64,000 nucleotides of DNA from Argopecten irradians (GCF_041381155.1 NC_091136.1:45684284-45748283), one strand, 5' to 3'. Counted from the first letter of the stretch, positions 1 through 13,292 are shown. Numbers and translations: made by a program. The notes: a model not told the origin generated them from the sequence alone.

Positions 1-1182
1 TAAGTTTCCTGATATTGGCCGACTTTTTTACATTGACTAGATTAAGTGTAACATTGCTATATATAACCCATATTCACTTTGCCAAACCACATAAGGATCA
101 TGTGTGCTTTTCTATTACAGTCATTGAAGTTTAAACCCGAACTTCAGTGTTATGATTTTGTGGCGACAGATAATCCGCCTAATCCACAATTATTACATTT
201 CACGTTATAGTTTCATAACCCATATTAGACAGGCTTTATATTTTGAAAAAATTGTGATTGCAATCCTATTACATTGGCCGCTTTCGTCACTATAATAGGT
301 AGTTAACAGGTACATACCCCGCAGCCATATGTAGACCTAGATGATCTAGATCGACCAAACACAGTAGGACCTGCTGTTTCGTACAGACTTCCAATATACA
401 TTAATCAATGGAGCACTAATATACCTGTAATATTAATCAGGGTGAGCCTGTTTTGCAGTGTCGGGTTCCAAAATGCCGCCCATCTATTATGTATAAAGGC
501 ATACTGGTTTCAATTTCGAAAACTTATTTGGTGACCTATCTAAGCTGTATATATTAGGTTTGCGCTGTGACTGCGCGGGACACTAACAGATTCGAACACC
601 TGAGATTTTAGAGGTTTATACATAGACCTGTAATCAAGGAGGTTGGGTAGGTATTGTTTTATTGTCTTAATCATCATAAACTATGTCGTAATGAGTGATG
701 CTAATTGCTGTTTTAAGTCTTAATGTAAAAATTTTCTTTCCAGATTTTTTTTCTAAATTAATATTTGTAAAAATGTTGATTCGTAAACAATTTTGTATAA
801 CGTTGATATAGTGAAGCACCATGTACCGTAATAAACCACATTTTAATTAAACCCTATCGATGGCTACTTTTGTTGATTTGAAAAATATCATTTTCGATGT
901 GTCATTGACATTTCAAACATCATTAGGCAGACAAATGTTCACATTAAGTCCTTTGTCCGATCGGAATTATAGTTTTTCGCATTTGTTATTAAATAGAAAT
1001 ATGTCGTCTGGGAACAATTCAAATACTATAATATAAATAAATAAGAAATATATCACGCTATGTTGGACCGCATAATTTGCTGAGTAAGGGAAAATAGATA
1101 TTGACACGGCTAACGAAGATGGCAGGCCATGCATAGCTATTTAGTATTATATTATGGTCACGTTGACAGGTACACGTCACGG
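1..1182. other. AT-rich flank without a recognised gene
   Basis: No reading frame or RNA gene that I can support. The stretch lies directly upstream of the ankyrin-repeat gene, so part of it should be promoter or 5' UTR. I see no clear core promoter motif. A short upstream frame (ATG GCA GGC CAT GCA then TAG) begins at about 1120 and would be a five-codon uORF if transcribed. Confidence 0.4.
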
Positions 1183-1300
1183 ATGACTAGCACGGATGAT
1201 GACATGCAACCGGTCTCTGATGAGGCTGTCGATGTACCCGCTGATCCTGGCATCACACCAGCAGCTGAATCAGAAATAACCGCCGAAGGAAAGACTGCAG
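1183..1300 (+). CDS. Ankyrin-repeat gene, exon 1
   Basis: Encodes the acidic N terminus beginning MTSTDDDMQPVSDEA. It ends at GACTGCAG followed by a consensus GTAAGT donor and leaves phase 1. I chose ATG 1183 because the 18 residues after ATG 1129 look like translated 5' UTR. The Kozak context is nevertheless slightly better at 1129, so either could be used. Confidence 0.6.
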
Positions 1301-4300
1301 GTAAGTTGTCATTATATGTATATACGAAACTTATTACATTTGAAGAATTAAAAATGCAGTGATTCTATTTCATAAGACCACCACTTGTCTGTTTGGTTGA
1401 TCTGTTCCTTCATTAGCACAATTCTAAATAATCACTGACCAGGTTGCTTCACGATCTCAATTAATTCACACAAAAATGTGGTACGCACTCACCAAATTCT
1501 GTCGTGCTTAAATAACTTGACGTGTTATGGAACTCGAATATGAGACAGATTTTGTAGTCTATGGATTTTCGCATGCGAAGAGCAAGATAATTTGGTAAAT
1601 CATCAAAACCAGGTGATGGACAGTTTGATACAAAATCATTGGATTGTATGACTGTGGAAGAAGGCAAACAATCACATGTACATAAAGATACGTCGTCGAA
1701 CAAATGACTTTTACTGTGGTTGAAGGGGAACACTCACAAAGAGGGGTTGACGTCCAAAAATCGTTCTGGCTATGGCGACGGAAACAATTACGTAGAGACC
1801 TCGTCCAAATAGATCTGTGGACAAGGGAAAACAAATACAAAGAGGCCTTACCAATTCAATGTTCATGAACAAAATCTTACATAAGCCTTGAAATAAACCG
1901 TAAAAACAATGTTCTTCGCATTCAGTTACTTACCCATGGAAGTGCTAACTCTTCTACTTTTAATTTCGTATAATGTAAATGGTAGAATGGGCAAAGATAT
2001 TTGTATACAAGTTTGTATTTTATGTAACGATACTGTTGCACAAACAGTGATTATTTCTTGTTCTGGTTTTTTGATGACTACTACGATGTGAACATTGTCA
2101 CCTTCATCAGACAAATCGATGAAGATAATATTGTTTACATCGTACTAGTCATCGAATGTCACACATAAATATTCACAGGTTGTTTAACAAATATCATCAA
2201 ATAAACCATACCTCCCAACCTGACGGAAATGCTTAGAACTAATTCTTTGTAGATTTGGAAGTCAGAACCAAGTTGCCTTCCCTGCAGTGAGACACTGATA
2301 GCTTCAATCATTTCGCTTCTTTGGTGTCAACATCCTGATTTGCATTGTCACGCAAGTGGAATGAATCTAAATTCCAAAACACTACCTAATACACAACAGT
2401 AGATTAACCAAGCGCTAATTTTATTCATGAAAGGGAACGTTTCGCCGGCAGCTCTAAATAATTAATCTATGTGTCAATCAATACTGGGTCGACATCATTT
2501 TAGTGTTTATCGCCTACTTATGTATTGCGGACAATCCTGGAACCGCAGGCACCCGTCTCTATTAACTAACATCAACTCTGTGATCGGCGACTGTCGGATC
2601 CACGATGGACATTTTAACGATGACCTACACTTCTATCCCAAGTGAAGTTAGGTGGGAAAGTCACCAACGAGGTAGGAAGCGAGCTAGGGGACACTGCAAT
2701 CCTATTTTGTCACCGGATACAAGGGTTACAGAGTATACCGAGATATTTCAATAACCATAAAATGTTTTTTATTGCTGATATTTTTATTGTCATTATGTTG
2801 CACATTATTAGATGTATTTTGGATGAACATTTTTTGTTAATAAATTTTAATATCGCGTCAAACTTTTTGCTGTCTCTTCATGGTTGTTAACCATTTTATT
2901 GTCAACAAGGGAGTTCAATCACATTCCAATGATAATCCAGTCATGCAAACCCAACACACCGTTGTATTTATAAAGTTAAGCATTGGAAATAAGTTGACAT
3001 ACACTACTGTACTTACTTTCTCTATCCTACTAATGTAAATCATTCAAGATCATTTTGTGATATGATGATGTTACAACGTTTGATTAACTTACCTTTCATC
3101 GATTATATATGATTATATGATTAAGATTAAGTTGACATTGTTTACTCAACGGATGGCGTGTCTGGATGTTTTATGTTCTGTTTATATGCTCTATATCCAT
3201 TGCATGAAACAATAACATTTCACTATTGTTCTGTCTCTGACTGCATCAATTTGTTTTCGCGTCGTTTTGCTAAATTGAACAACAGTCAGGCCGTCCTATA
3301 TATATCAAAGCTTGTCCGGCGGCTGAATGTTGAAAATTGATATTAGTTTTCAATATCAGTAGAGCGTTGATAACACAAATATATCTACTTACATTGATTA
3401 GCATATGATCGATTTTGTAACCCAATATTATAGCATTCAGAGATTTGAAATAGTGTACCCTTTCATATCCTAATACATGCAATGCAATTAAAACATTGAG
3501 TTTTTGCTCACCTTCATATTCCATAGTTACCGGTATGCGACAAATACCATCGGTACAAAAAATATATGGAAGCGTAGCAAAGGTGTTATCATTTTATGTT
3601 ACTAAATACAGTTTTATTTGTTTCAGACATGGAGGAGTTGATCAGACGATGTAATCAGTCCATCATTGATTCCCAGAAGGCCCTCACCAAGTATGACGCT
3701 GTGCAGGAGGAGATTCAGGGGGCAAGGTCGAGCGTTATTGGAGGCATCTCCCGTCTACAGCGACCATCAAGACGATGGAGGAGAGCAAGAGACGATTGTA
3801 CGTAATAATACACCAATAAATCTTAACATTTATAGTGCACGGAGGACTAGATGAGAAAATAACAAAAATAAAAATTTTTGATATATCAGTTAAGTTTCAT
3901 TAGCATGATGTTAATATCTTTAAAAGGATAGCCATATTTAGAAAGGGAGTATTGAAAACGCTCATTTTATGCAAAGTTCCACTGTCACCTTCATTAAACA
4001 AATTAGTCAAAAATCAATTTGATAAACTGTGAACTATTGGATTAAAAGGGGCGGGTGTACAACTTATATAATTCCGTCTGTTACTCGCATCTTGTGTTTT
4101 AATCGGTCTTGCAATTTCCATTGCTGTCCACAGACACAGATGGCAGCTTATATGGCACCGTTATTGAGGCAACTAGGAAGTCAGCGCCTATAGCACATAG
4201 TACGCCGAACAAGCCCGAGAGAGAGTTGAGTCCTGTAGGCCGAGCTCAGATCCGGGGAATCAAAGAAAGCAGTCCTATAGAAAAGGTGCTGTCCAAAAGA

Positions 4301-6814
4301 GATGCCAGAGAAATGAGTCCTTTGGCGAAGGCTAGGGCAAAGCTGGACAGAGAATCTAGCCCGATGGCAAGAACACGTGCTAAACAGGAAAGGGAATCTA
4401 GCCCCATGACAAGAGTGATCATCAGGAAAGACAGAGAACCGAGTCCATTAGCAAAAGCGATGATGAGGAAGGAGAGAGAACAAAGTCCAATGGCGAGAAC
4501 TAGAATTGGAAGAGAAAGCAGTACAACAAAGCAGTACATTGTACCACCTATCGTTCTTAGTCGTGGGCTAGCTGCGAGGCTGGATCAGCAAAGTAGTTCG
4601 TTCGACGATGAGAATACTGGAGAAACCGAGGAAGATACTACTGATGCAAAACTGGAGCAATTTGCAGATGAAACAACAACATCGGCAGAAGACCCTTCGA
4701 AAAAGCCCAGGTCATCGTATGCGCAGATCGTTATGCCGGAGTCAAAAGCATCACTGCAGGAACGGTTACGACAGTACCGCATGGCACAGATTCAAGCAGA
4801 TGAAATCGGTATTCCGTTATCACTTCAAGAAAAGCTTCGTTACCGAATGTCTCTGTTAGGAGATGATGATATTCTCATGCCGTCTTCATTGACGCTAAAG
4901 GAAAGGCTACGGTACAGAATGTCCCTTATTGAAGACGACCTCGACGACGAAGTTTGGGAACGTATAGCAGCTCGTCTTACACAAAACAAAGATTCTGATA
5001 TCGCCATCCCAATATCTACAATGAACGGGGAGACACTTTACTACAGGGTCTCAGCTACGGATGCGGAAATCCCCAGAGGGCTGTTCCATCACGCGGCGAG
5101 GAACGGTGATCTCGCTCTCGTTCAAACTCTTGTTATGGATGGAGTCGACGTCAATGACGTAGATGGCGAAGGGATGACAGCGTTACATCATGCAGTGTTA
5201 AAATCCCAAGTTGCTGTGGCAAAATTTCTGCTTTCGTTAAAACCAATAATCGTCAACATGACCGACGTACAGGGAAAATCCCCCCTTCATTACGCCGTGG
5301 AGAATGGTCACACTCCTGTCCTCGTCTCACTCTTGTCACGTGGTGCGTTTCCTAACAGCACAGATAATCAAAAACAGACGCCACTCCACAAGGCCTGCCG
5401 GGATGGGAAACACAACATTGTCGATATCCTTCTCGAGAACGGGGCTTCCCTTTTCGCTTTCGACGACGCAATGAAAGCCCCGTTGCATTATGCAGTTGAG
5501 AACAACCACCCAGCTTGTGTGACAACTCTAGTCAAGAAGAGTGCACCCATCAACAACAGCGATGGGGACCAACGCACTCCGTTACATTATGCGGCTCAAC
5601 TAGGATTCTTTTTGATAGCAGATATCTTATTGGCCAATGGAGCGTTGGCAGATGCACTTGATAAGGATATGAAAACAGCTCTTTTCATTGCTGTGGAGAG
5701 CGATTTCATATCCATGACCCGGACCCTCATCTCGTATAATGCATCAGTGAATACGGCCGACGTGGAGCGTCTAACACCTCTTCACATCGCATCAGTCAAT
5801 GGCAATACCGACCTGGTGGTTCTACTCTTACAACACGGGGCTAGAGTCGATGCCCTAGACTGTGCAAACAGAACACCAATCAGTTACGCAGTGGAGAATA
5901 ACGAGATAGAAGTAGTCCAACTCCTGTTACAACATGACGCTAGCGTTACCATCGTTGATGTACAGAAGATGACACCTCTTCATTATTCAGCAGAAATTGG
6001 AAATGAATTCCTGGTTCATCTACTAGCGGATCACGAATTAAAGCACTCCTCGACCGACGCGACATACAAACGCCTTTTAGATGTCGCTTTCAAACACCAG
6101 AACGAACTGCTAGGAAGTATGACTATGACCCACGCTTTGAAAGGTTATAGCGAAATCATCCAACAAGACAACCAGACTCTGAGGACCAAAGCGGAAGCAA
6201 CTGAGATGATGAAGTCGTTGTTGGGTATGGTCTGTAGGCACTTCAGTCACTATCATGGAGAGAAGCTCGTGCGGGTGTGGCCTGGATACAAGGAACTGTC
6301 CGCAGACAGTCCAATGATCGTGGTCAATGTATCGAACCTACCGAAAGTAAAACCAAACGTCTTCATGGGACTTCCGATCGTGTACAGGTTGTACGGTTTA
6401 GTCAGCGACGAATCCATTGTCCTTAGTTATTCCAAGCCGGAAATAGACAAACTCACAGATCCTTTAGAAATAATGGCTATACAACGCATCATAAACAGGA
6501 ATATCGCCCGTCTGAAACTAAATCACACTAACCTTGTGAAGGTCAGTGCTAGTGCGGTTCGGTCCTTGCAAAATGGTTCCTTATTGGCGAAAGAAGCTTG
6601 CATTGTCTTGTATTGCAGAAGTAAGGGCATAATACCGTTCGGAGAGAAACCGTTCCCAAAATTTATCGAAGACGCCCCAGTAGATGTTCGGGAAGGATTA
6701 GGAGGCGATACAGAAGGTTTGGATAATCGGATGAGCACCAACAAAGTCTCCAGAGAAACTACAGACGGATCAAGAAGCAGCGAAGACTGTAGTCGAAAAA
6801 AGCTTGAATTCTAA
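1183..6814 (+). CDS. Ankyrin-repeat protein gene, three exons, about 989 residues
   Basis: Exons 1183-1300, 3627-3797 and 4134-6814 join in one open frame: GTAAGT donor and TTTCAG acceptor with phase 1, then GTACGT donor and CCACAG acceptor with phase 1. The start is uncertain; an in-frame ATG at 1129 adds 18 residues. Protein layout: acidic N terminus; a charged stretch likely to be a coiled coil (about 40-95); a basic region with seven degenerate Ser-Pro repeats of the form RExSP(M/L)A(K/R) (about 125-225); an acidic stretch; three copies of a motif like L(Q/K)E(R/K)LRYRMS (about 300-362); ten ankyrin repeats (about 411-740) with TPLHYA-type cores and GA at the turn; and a 250-residue C-terminal domain I do not recognise, ending in a Ser-rich tail. 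There is no signal peptide or membrane segment, so it is probably a cytosolic scaffold. The SP motifs are candidate proline-directed kinase sites (inference). Confidence 0.8.
1301..3626 (+). other. Intron 1 of the ankyrin-repeat gene
   Basis: AT-rich sequence between a GTAAGT donor and a TTTCAG acceptor. Short open frames occur on both strands, but none has splice sites or protein-like composition that would make it an exon. Confidence 0.55.
3627..3797 (+). CDS. Ankyrin-repeat gene, exon 2
   Basis: Begins after TTTGTTTCAG and encodes the segment starting DMEELIRRCNQSI. It is rich in E, Q, R and K and probably a coiled coil. The donor is GTACGT at 3798. This is the only donor here that both keeps the frame and gives the single base needed by exon 3. 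The last third (RPSRRWRRARDD) looks less protein-like than the first part. Confidence 0.65.
4134..6814 (+). CDS. Ankyrin-repeat gene, exon 3 (SP repeats, ankyrin repeats, C-terminal domain)
   Basis: A single 2.68-kb coding exon after CTGTCCACAG that runs to TAA at 6812-6814. It carries the Ser-Pro repeats, three RYRMS-type motifs, all ten ankyrin repeats and the C-terminal domain. Each ankyrin repeat keeps the 33-residue spacing; cores include TALHHAV, SPLHYAVENGH, TPLHKACRDGK, APLHYAVENNH, TPLHYAAQLG and TPLHIASVNG. The C-terminal domain has distinctive strings (VRVWPGYKEL, CIVLYCRSKGIIPFGE, PVDVREGLGG). The open frame upstream of 4134 is intronic. Confidence 0.85.
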
Positions 6815-7230
6815 TTAATGTTATTCTAATTAATGTTACAAAAAAATGTTACATTCGGAAACAAATGCTATAAGTTCACGTCTGATACGGACTTTGGTGG
6901 TTTGTTATATACAGACACTGTTTTTTTGGTATTTCATCTCGCGTTAGAAAATGATGTTAATATATATCACGTTACGGCAGGCGTAACAGAAGGAACTTTC
7001 TTACTTTTTCACACGTGTTATAGAACAATACGGCAATCACTGATTTCAACCCACAAAATGACTGTGATAAATGTTTTGTATTGTTATCTGTAACTTATTA
7101 TATACAGCACGCACCGGTATTCATCGTTACTTAAAGCTTGTTATTCATTTACTTTTGTTCTGTTGTTTCTACCACTATGTTATGTTTTAATTATATTTCT
7201 ATTTTAATAAATCCACATTTAAACTTACAG
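6815..7230 (+). other. Probable 3' UTR of the ankyrin-repeat gene
   Basis: AT-rich sequence from the stop codon to an AATAAA. No coding frame is supported. Confidence 0.5.
7206..7211 (+). promoter_or_regulatory. Candidate polyadenylation signal AATAAA
   Basis: A canonical hexamer about 390 bp after the ankyrin-gene stop codon and the best-placed signal for that transcript. The assignment is by position only. Confidence 0.45.
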
Positions 7231-7876
7231 GTCTTGTGTTAGCTGATTAATTTACGCCATGCATCGTAGAGAACAGGGACTTGTACTTGAGGACTTTTAA
7301 ACAATCTCCCAGAAAACAGATGTAATCCTTATCAATTAAAGTTTTAACAGAAAAAGGAGACATTTTACAGACCTAGCATGTATTGAACAGAAATCTTGCA
7401 AACCACTCGATGAAAAACTAAAATGAACCCCAACATAAACGGTATTTGTTATGTGTATAGCAAGTAAAGTAACTGAAATCATGCCTAGGTTCTTGAAAAT
7501 AATAAATGAATGAATTTATGATAAGTTTTGTACTGATTCAAGAAACAAACCATATGTTGTAAATGATTCACTTCACCTAGGGATGGACAGGTATACAGAA
7601 CACGACTGCTTCTGTGCTATACATCATGCTGATCAGTCGGGGGACTAATAAAACGAGGAGTTAATTACAATATATGGCGTCTATTGAACACTTTCACTTT
7701 TTAGAGGTCAGAATGTTAATGATTTGTAATCTAAGGTTGTTACACAATCGATTTGGACCATAGGACACCAGTGGGAAAAATATTTTTGTTAGTAGCTTAT
7801 CTTATTTAATTTATTGATTTTTTTTAACATTTCGTCAACATGATCAGTAATGTTGACAGTCTTATTATTGTAATAG

Positions 7877-8552
7877 ATGTAGTTTTATTTGGGATTGACT
7901 CATTAGTTTGATATGTAGTTTTATTTGGGACTGACTCATTAGTTTGATATGTAGTTTTATTTGGGATTGACTCATTAGTTTGATATGTAGTTTTATTTGG
8001 GATTGACTCATTAGTTTGATATGTAGTTTTATTTGGGATTGACTCATTAGTTTGATATGTAGTTTTATTTGGGATTGACTCATTAGTTTGATGTGTAGTT
8101 TTATTTGGGATTGACTCATTAGTTTGATATGTAGTTTTATTTGGGACTGACTCATTAGTTTGATATGTAGTTTTATTTGGGATTGACTCATTAGTTTGAT
8201 ATGTAGTTTTATTTGGGATTGACTCATTAGTTTGATATGTAGTTTTATTTGGGATTGACTCATTAGTTTGATATGTAGTTTTATTTGGGATTGACTCATT
8301 AGTTTGATATGTAGTTTTATTTGGGATTGACTCATTAGTTTGATATGTAGTTTTATTTGGGATTGACTCATTAGTTTGATGTGTAGTTTTATTTGGGATT
8401 GACTCATTAGCCTGATATGTAGTTTTATTTGGGATTTACTCATTAGTTTGATATGTAGTTTTATTTGGGATTGACTCATTAGTTTGATATGTAGTTTTAT
8501 TTGGGATTGACTCATTAGTTTGATGTGTAGTTTTATTTGGGATTGACTCATT
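7877..8552. repeat. 36-bp minisatellite, about 19 copies
   Basis: The unit reads, in two pieces, ATGTAGTTTTATTTGGGA then TTGACTCATTAGTTTGAT. Copies differ at a few sites (GATATG/GATGTG, GATTGA/GACTGA). Because 36 is a multiple of three, the - strand stays open for 250 codons with a 12-residue repeat (LMSQSQIKLHIK), but I do not treat this as a gene. It lies between the ankyrin gene and the 3' end of CPT1. Confidence 0.95.
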
Positions 8553-11192
8553 AACCTCTTAAATGTCAAAATGAAATCTCCCATCCTTAACAGTAGAAGA
8601 GTTGAATGTGTCTTCACATGTGATAAAAGTTAACCAAGAGAACCAGAAGCGACATATTTTTGATATTTTTATTGGTGACATGAAAATGAATCTCATCCCA
8701 CGTAAATATAAATACAAACATCTATTACAAGTCTTTTCAGCTCGAGTATATAGACATCAAAAGTCAGCATCAACTACAATTAAATTGAACAATAAATAAT
8801 CATATTAAAAGCCCATAATATCCTGTACAGCACATTTAAACAGCTTAACATCTGATATGATGCTTCTAGAGGCTTACATAATATATTGATTATCTCATAA
8901 TTTTACTGTCATTTCGCAATAAAACATCCACAATTAATAATGAGAAATAAACAAATGACTCTGTTGTTTTGCAATGTATCTCAGAATTTTATGTCATTTC
9001 CCTCAAGAAATTGTATAAAAATGGGAAATGAACATATGAGTCTATTGTTAGGCAGGTTAAAACAGAAAGTATTTTTGTATGATTAGTCACAACAGATATT
9101 TTAAGCTGCTTGATGAAGCATCTTTAACTGCAGAATTTGCTGATGGTTAAAACACATATCATAAATTAAAAATCATAAATCCTTTCAAATCTCTAAAACA
9201 GCAGACAAAGAAGAAATACCATTTTTAAATGTGAAATTAAAAAGTAACATCAATATTTAATGTCAACACAATAAATCTGTATACAATGTAATAATGTTTC
9301 ACATACAGAACAGTCATTGGTTCATAAGCAATCTATATGGTCCCAAAATTCATAGGATACCCCTAAAAATTGAGATTCAATTCATTACTATTATGTGCAA
9401 GGCATGAAGGTAATAATCATGAATGTCAAAAACGTGGCTTGCTGACTAAATGCAACTGGACATTATAGACTAACTTCCTTGACAAAATATATACCTGACA
9501 TGATACTCTAGTTTATACGAAGAATTGTCCACATACAATGAGTGAAAGCTTAATTGTTGGGTACTATGTAGACAAGATAGAAATATACTTTAATCAATAT
9601 TTATGACTACACATATATATAAATATATAATTATACAGTTCACACACTTCATGAAGCTTCACATTCATAGCTTAAAGTAAAAATATTGATACATTCAAAT
9701 CTTGTTAACTCAAAGTTAGTAGAACTCCCATACACTGATTAACAAAGTATTTAAGTTGGGTTTACTTGAACATAAAGAGAAATGTTGGGACCAATGAAAT
9801 ACTTCAACTTGAACATAATACATTGTATTCGAGTTCCATGACTTCCAAGTTAACAAGTTTAACTATATATCAACAAATGTTTAAAATCAAGGAACAATAA
9901 GTAAATATTGCCAAGTAAAAAGGGATTGTGCTTGGCAGAGACAATACACACCACATGTATATATACATCAACTGACAGCAGGTATTTCAAAAATTAAAAA
10001 ATGGTCTAGCAGTTTTCTGTAAAATAAATTACTTTCTAAAATGTGTATGATCAATTTATCATGTATTTCCTAAAACCACAAAGTTTCATTTATAAAGAAT
10101 CCATTAAATATAAAATCAAGATAATGACAGCACAGTCCAGAATAAATCTCGGCTAATACATATACAGTAAAGTTCCAAAAACGAATATGAAATAGATGAA
10201 TCTAACCATTACAGGAGCTAAGGACATTACAGATGTGATCACCGGTTTTTTTGTGAGACTTTCTTAACAAAGATGATAGGACAACATACATCAATCTGTC
10301 AAAACTAATCAGAGGATGATGAGAATCCTATGTGATGTTCACAACAGCTATCTGACACAGGATGATAGCCCAGTGCTCCCTACTACTATACATACAATAC
10401 CAGTCCAAATGATTCTGAATTTACACTGCAAGTAATCTGATAGTAGAATACAGTAATACTCTAAAAGATGAGAGATAAACAACGTCATTTTAACACCATT
10501 ATGGAATGTATGTACAAGTTCTATTCCAGGTATTGATATTCACAAAACCCAACTGCATAGTTTGAATATCTCGCTACCATCACTAAAGAGATCAGTCAAT
10601 TGCTAGTCTAGTAGGGTTATTTACTACGCTTTGTTTTGTTAACAAATATTAATATCATTTGTTCTTTCTGAAAAGAAATTCTATTATCATAATAGAACAG
10701 TTTCTATCTTAACCATTCTGTCAGCAAATCAAGTTTATGATGCACTTTTATTTCTGATTTTCTCATACATTGAATGTCTATATTTTAAATATCAGTCTTT
10801 GAAATAAAGAAATATGGTGACTAAATGTTCAATATTGGTCTAAATGAAGTAATAAATTGATTATTTCAGCAAAACATAACATGCAACTGACAGAATTAAC
10901 CAAAAAAAATATAAAAAAAAAAATAATAAAAACAACAACATTATCCTATAAGGGATACAGAAAGATTTGATGACATTGATTTACACAAGAGAAACTCTTA
11001 TCTTCAAAAATAGTGAAGTACTTTAATACTTAGGAGAGAAAACATCCATCTATAAAATACTGGTCCCTGAAACAAATACCCATATCACTCTTTACCAAAA
11101 TACATTTACATATTCACTGCGTAGCTATCCTGTCATAAAGGTTACTACGAAAGATAATAATCCCCAAATAAATACCAAAGTTAACGACCCTC
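8553..11192. other. AT-rich stretch without a recognised gene
   Basis: No supported coding frame, RNA gene or clear repeat. It lies downstream of the convergent ankyrin (+) and CPT1 (-) genes, so part of it may be 3' UTR of a long CPT1 transcript. Confidence 0.4.
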
Positions 11193-12050
11193 ACCTAAAA
11201 AAGTCACTACTACAATTAGCGACCCTCAAATCTAATTTACAGCTGACTGCATTTTAAGACAACCCGATAAGAAATAATTACTATCATATTTTGTCAACTA
11301 AATTAACCAACCTAGTATACATTGATTTATCCTCAAATGAAGGTTACTGACGTATAAACAATCCTTGGATACACTTACCAAGGTGACAGTTAAAGATTAT
11401 TACCAGTTTACAATTATTAACAAATAAACATTACTATCAAAGTTTGTTATGAAGTCTAAAAAATCAAATAGTAATTCTAATCCAAATCTTATCAAGTATT
11501 TATTATCTTTCAGAACAAAATTGCATCACATTTCTTCTAATAGCAATCAAGTTAATAGTATTAAAGAACATATTCTGCCCCTTCACCCAAAGTTAAAAAA
11601 GGTTTTCCTCAGTAGCTTTACCTAAATGAAATAAAACCACACAGAAATGTTGACGTGAGATGTCCTAGTCAGAAATACCACATTGCCATTTAAATATATC
11701 TGATGAATATCATAGATAATGTACATCACACTGAAATCTGATCACAGCTTGAAAAAGTAGTACCAAATACAGTTAATACACAATACACATAAACAAATTG
11801 CATTGTTACATAAGAAAGAAGAGACTAAAATCAAGGCATTGTTATACATCAATTTCTCCTTTATATCACTTTACTGGAAATCTCAAAACTCAAAACATTT
11901 GGCAACAGACAAAACAAACTCATCACAACAAATGCTTGCAGTGCATCAATTTGCTGAAAAGTCTATTTGAAACAAATTGGTAGCTTACAAAATTTGTTCT
12001 TATAGTTCTTGTCTGTTACACAGATTTTAGTGAATAGTCACATCAACGGA

Positions 12051-12056
12051 TTTATT
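12051..12056 (-). promoter_or_regulatory. Candidate polyadenylation signal in duplicate copy A
   Basis: TTTATT on the + strand gives AATAAA on the - strand, about 230 bp after the stop codon of the duplicated terminal exon. Copy B has the same hexamer. Confidence 0.35.
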
Positions 12057-12285
12057 TGTGTACAAATCACAGTTAGTCTATATATCCCTAAACGTTGAAT
12101 TCCTCAATTTTTCTTGTCTGACCTTGATGTTGACTTTCCTCTTTGTGACACAATTGATGATAGATCCCGATCCTTTTCCTGACCTGATGCCACCAGTCTG
12201 TAGTGTTGTAGCACAAAGGTCAAGCATGAGTTTACAGTCAAGTGTGCGAACCATGATTACTGAGCTAGTGGCGACAACACAGCAA

Positions 12286-12392
12286 CTACTTGAGCAATTC
12301 TTTCATGTCTGACATGGCTTCCAGGATGGCGTCAGCCATCTTGTCTGATGATGTGGTTTGGCAGTATTTGTTATTTGTCACATGGAAATTTA
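12286..12392 (-). CDS. CPT1: CPT1 terminal exon, distal duplicate (19A)
   Basis: The coding part is identical to exon 19B (13526-13632): it starts after TTTATTTCAG, completes an ATA codon with exon 18, and ends MKELLK then TAG. The acceptor and polypyrimidine tract are inside the duplicated block. Upstream sequence differs from copy B but offers a plausible branch region (ACTAAAT), so it could serve as an alternative last exon. The protein would be unchanged, so only the 3' UTR and regulation could differ. Confidence 0.7.
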
Positions 12393-13292
12393 CTGAAATA
12401 AAATTAACATTTAGTTTTTTTCAGTTGAAAAACCTGAAAAAGTCACTTCTACAATTAGCGACCCTCAAATCTAATTTACAGCTGACTGCATTTTAAGACA
12501 ACCCGATAAGAAATAATTACTATCATATTTTGTCAACTAAATTAACCAACCTAGTATACATTGATTTATCCTCAAATGAGGTTACTGACGTATAAACTAA
12601 CAATCCTTGGATACACTTACCAAGGTGACAGTTAAAGATTATTACCAGTTTACAATTATTAACAAATAAACATTACTATCAAAGTTTGTTATGAAGTCTA
12701 AAAAATCAAATAGTAATACTAATCCAAATCTTATCAAGTATTTATTATCTTTCAGAACAAAATTGCATCACATTTCTTCTAATAGCAATCAAGTTAATAG
12801 TATTAAAGAACATATTCTGCCCCTTCACCCAAAGTTAAAAAAGGTTTTCCTCAGTAGCTTTACCTAAATGAAATAAAACCACACAGAAATGTTGACGTGA
12901 GATGTCCTAGTCAGAAATACCACATTGCCATTTAAATATATCTGATGAATATCATAGATAATGTACATCACACTGAAATCTGATCACAGCTTGAAAAAGT
13001 AGTACCAAATACAGTTAATACACAATACACATAAACAAATTGCATTGTTACATAAGAAAGAAGAGACTAAAATCAAGGCATTGTTATACATCAATTTCTC
13101 CTTTATATCACTTTACTGGAAATCTCAAAACTCAAAACATTTGGCAACAGACAAAACAAACTCATCACAACAAATGCTTGCAGTGCATCAATTTGTTGAA
13201 AAGTCTATTTGGGACAAATTGGTAGCTTACAAAATTTGTTCTTATAGTTCTTGTCTGTTACACAGATTTTAGTGAATAGTCACATCAACAGA

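Larger units (their letters stand above)
11193..12409. repeat. Tandem duplication, copy A, containing a second CPT1 terminal exon
   Basis: Nearly identical to 12432-13649 at a period of about 1,240 bp. The few differences are single-base indels and substitutions, for example CTCAAATGAAGG versus CTCAAATGAGG. The copy contains the last CPT1 coding exon with its acceptor and the following 3' UTR. High identity means a recent event or an assembly artefact. Confidence 0.9.

Noticed and set aside
3735..3800. A coiled-coil-like string (TIKTMEESKRRLY) in another frame of ankyrin-gene exon 2, suggesting a lost base
   Set aside because: A one-base insertion would make the local protein look more natural but would break the phase with exon 3, whereas the sequence as given is consistent at both splice sites. 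Left as a remark only.
4246..4539. Hydrophobic frame on the - strand opposite the Ser-Pro repeats
   Set aside because: It is the antisense shadow of the repeated basic coding region; no splice or start evidence.
7865..8617. 250-codon open frame on the - strand with 12-residue repeats
   Set aside because: It exists only because the 36-bp unit is a multiple of three and has no stop in that frame. Nothing outside the array looks coding.
11798..13225. Repeated + strand frames starting MHCYIRKKRLK
   Set aside because: Both are on the antisense strand of the duplicated CPT1 3' UTR and are identical only because of the duplication.
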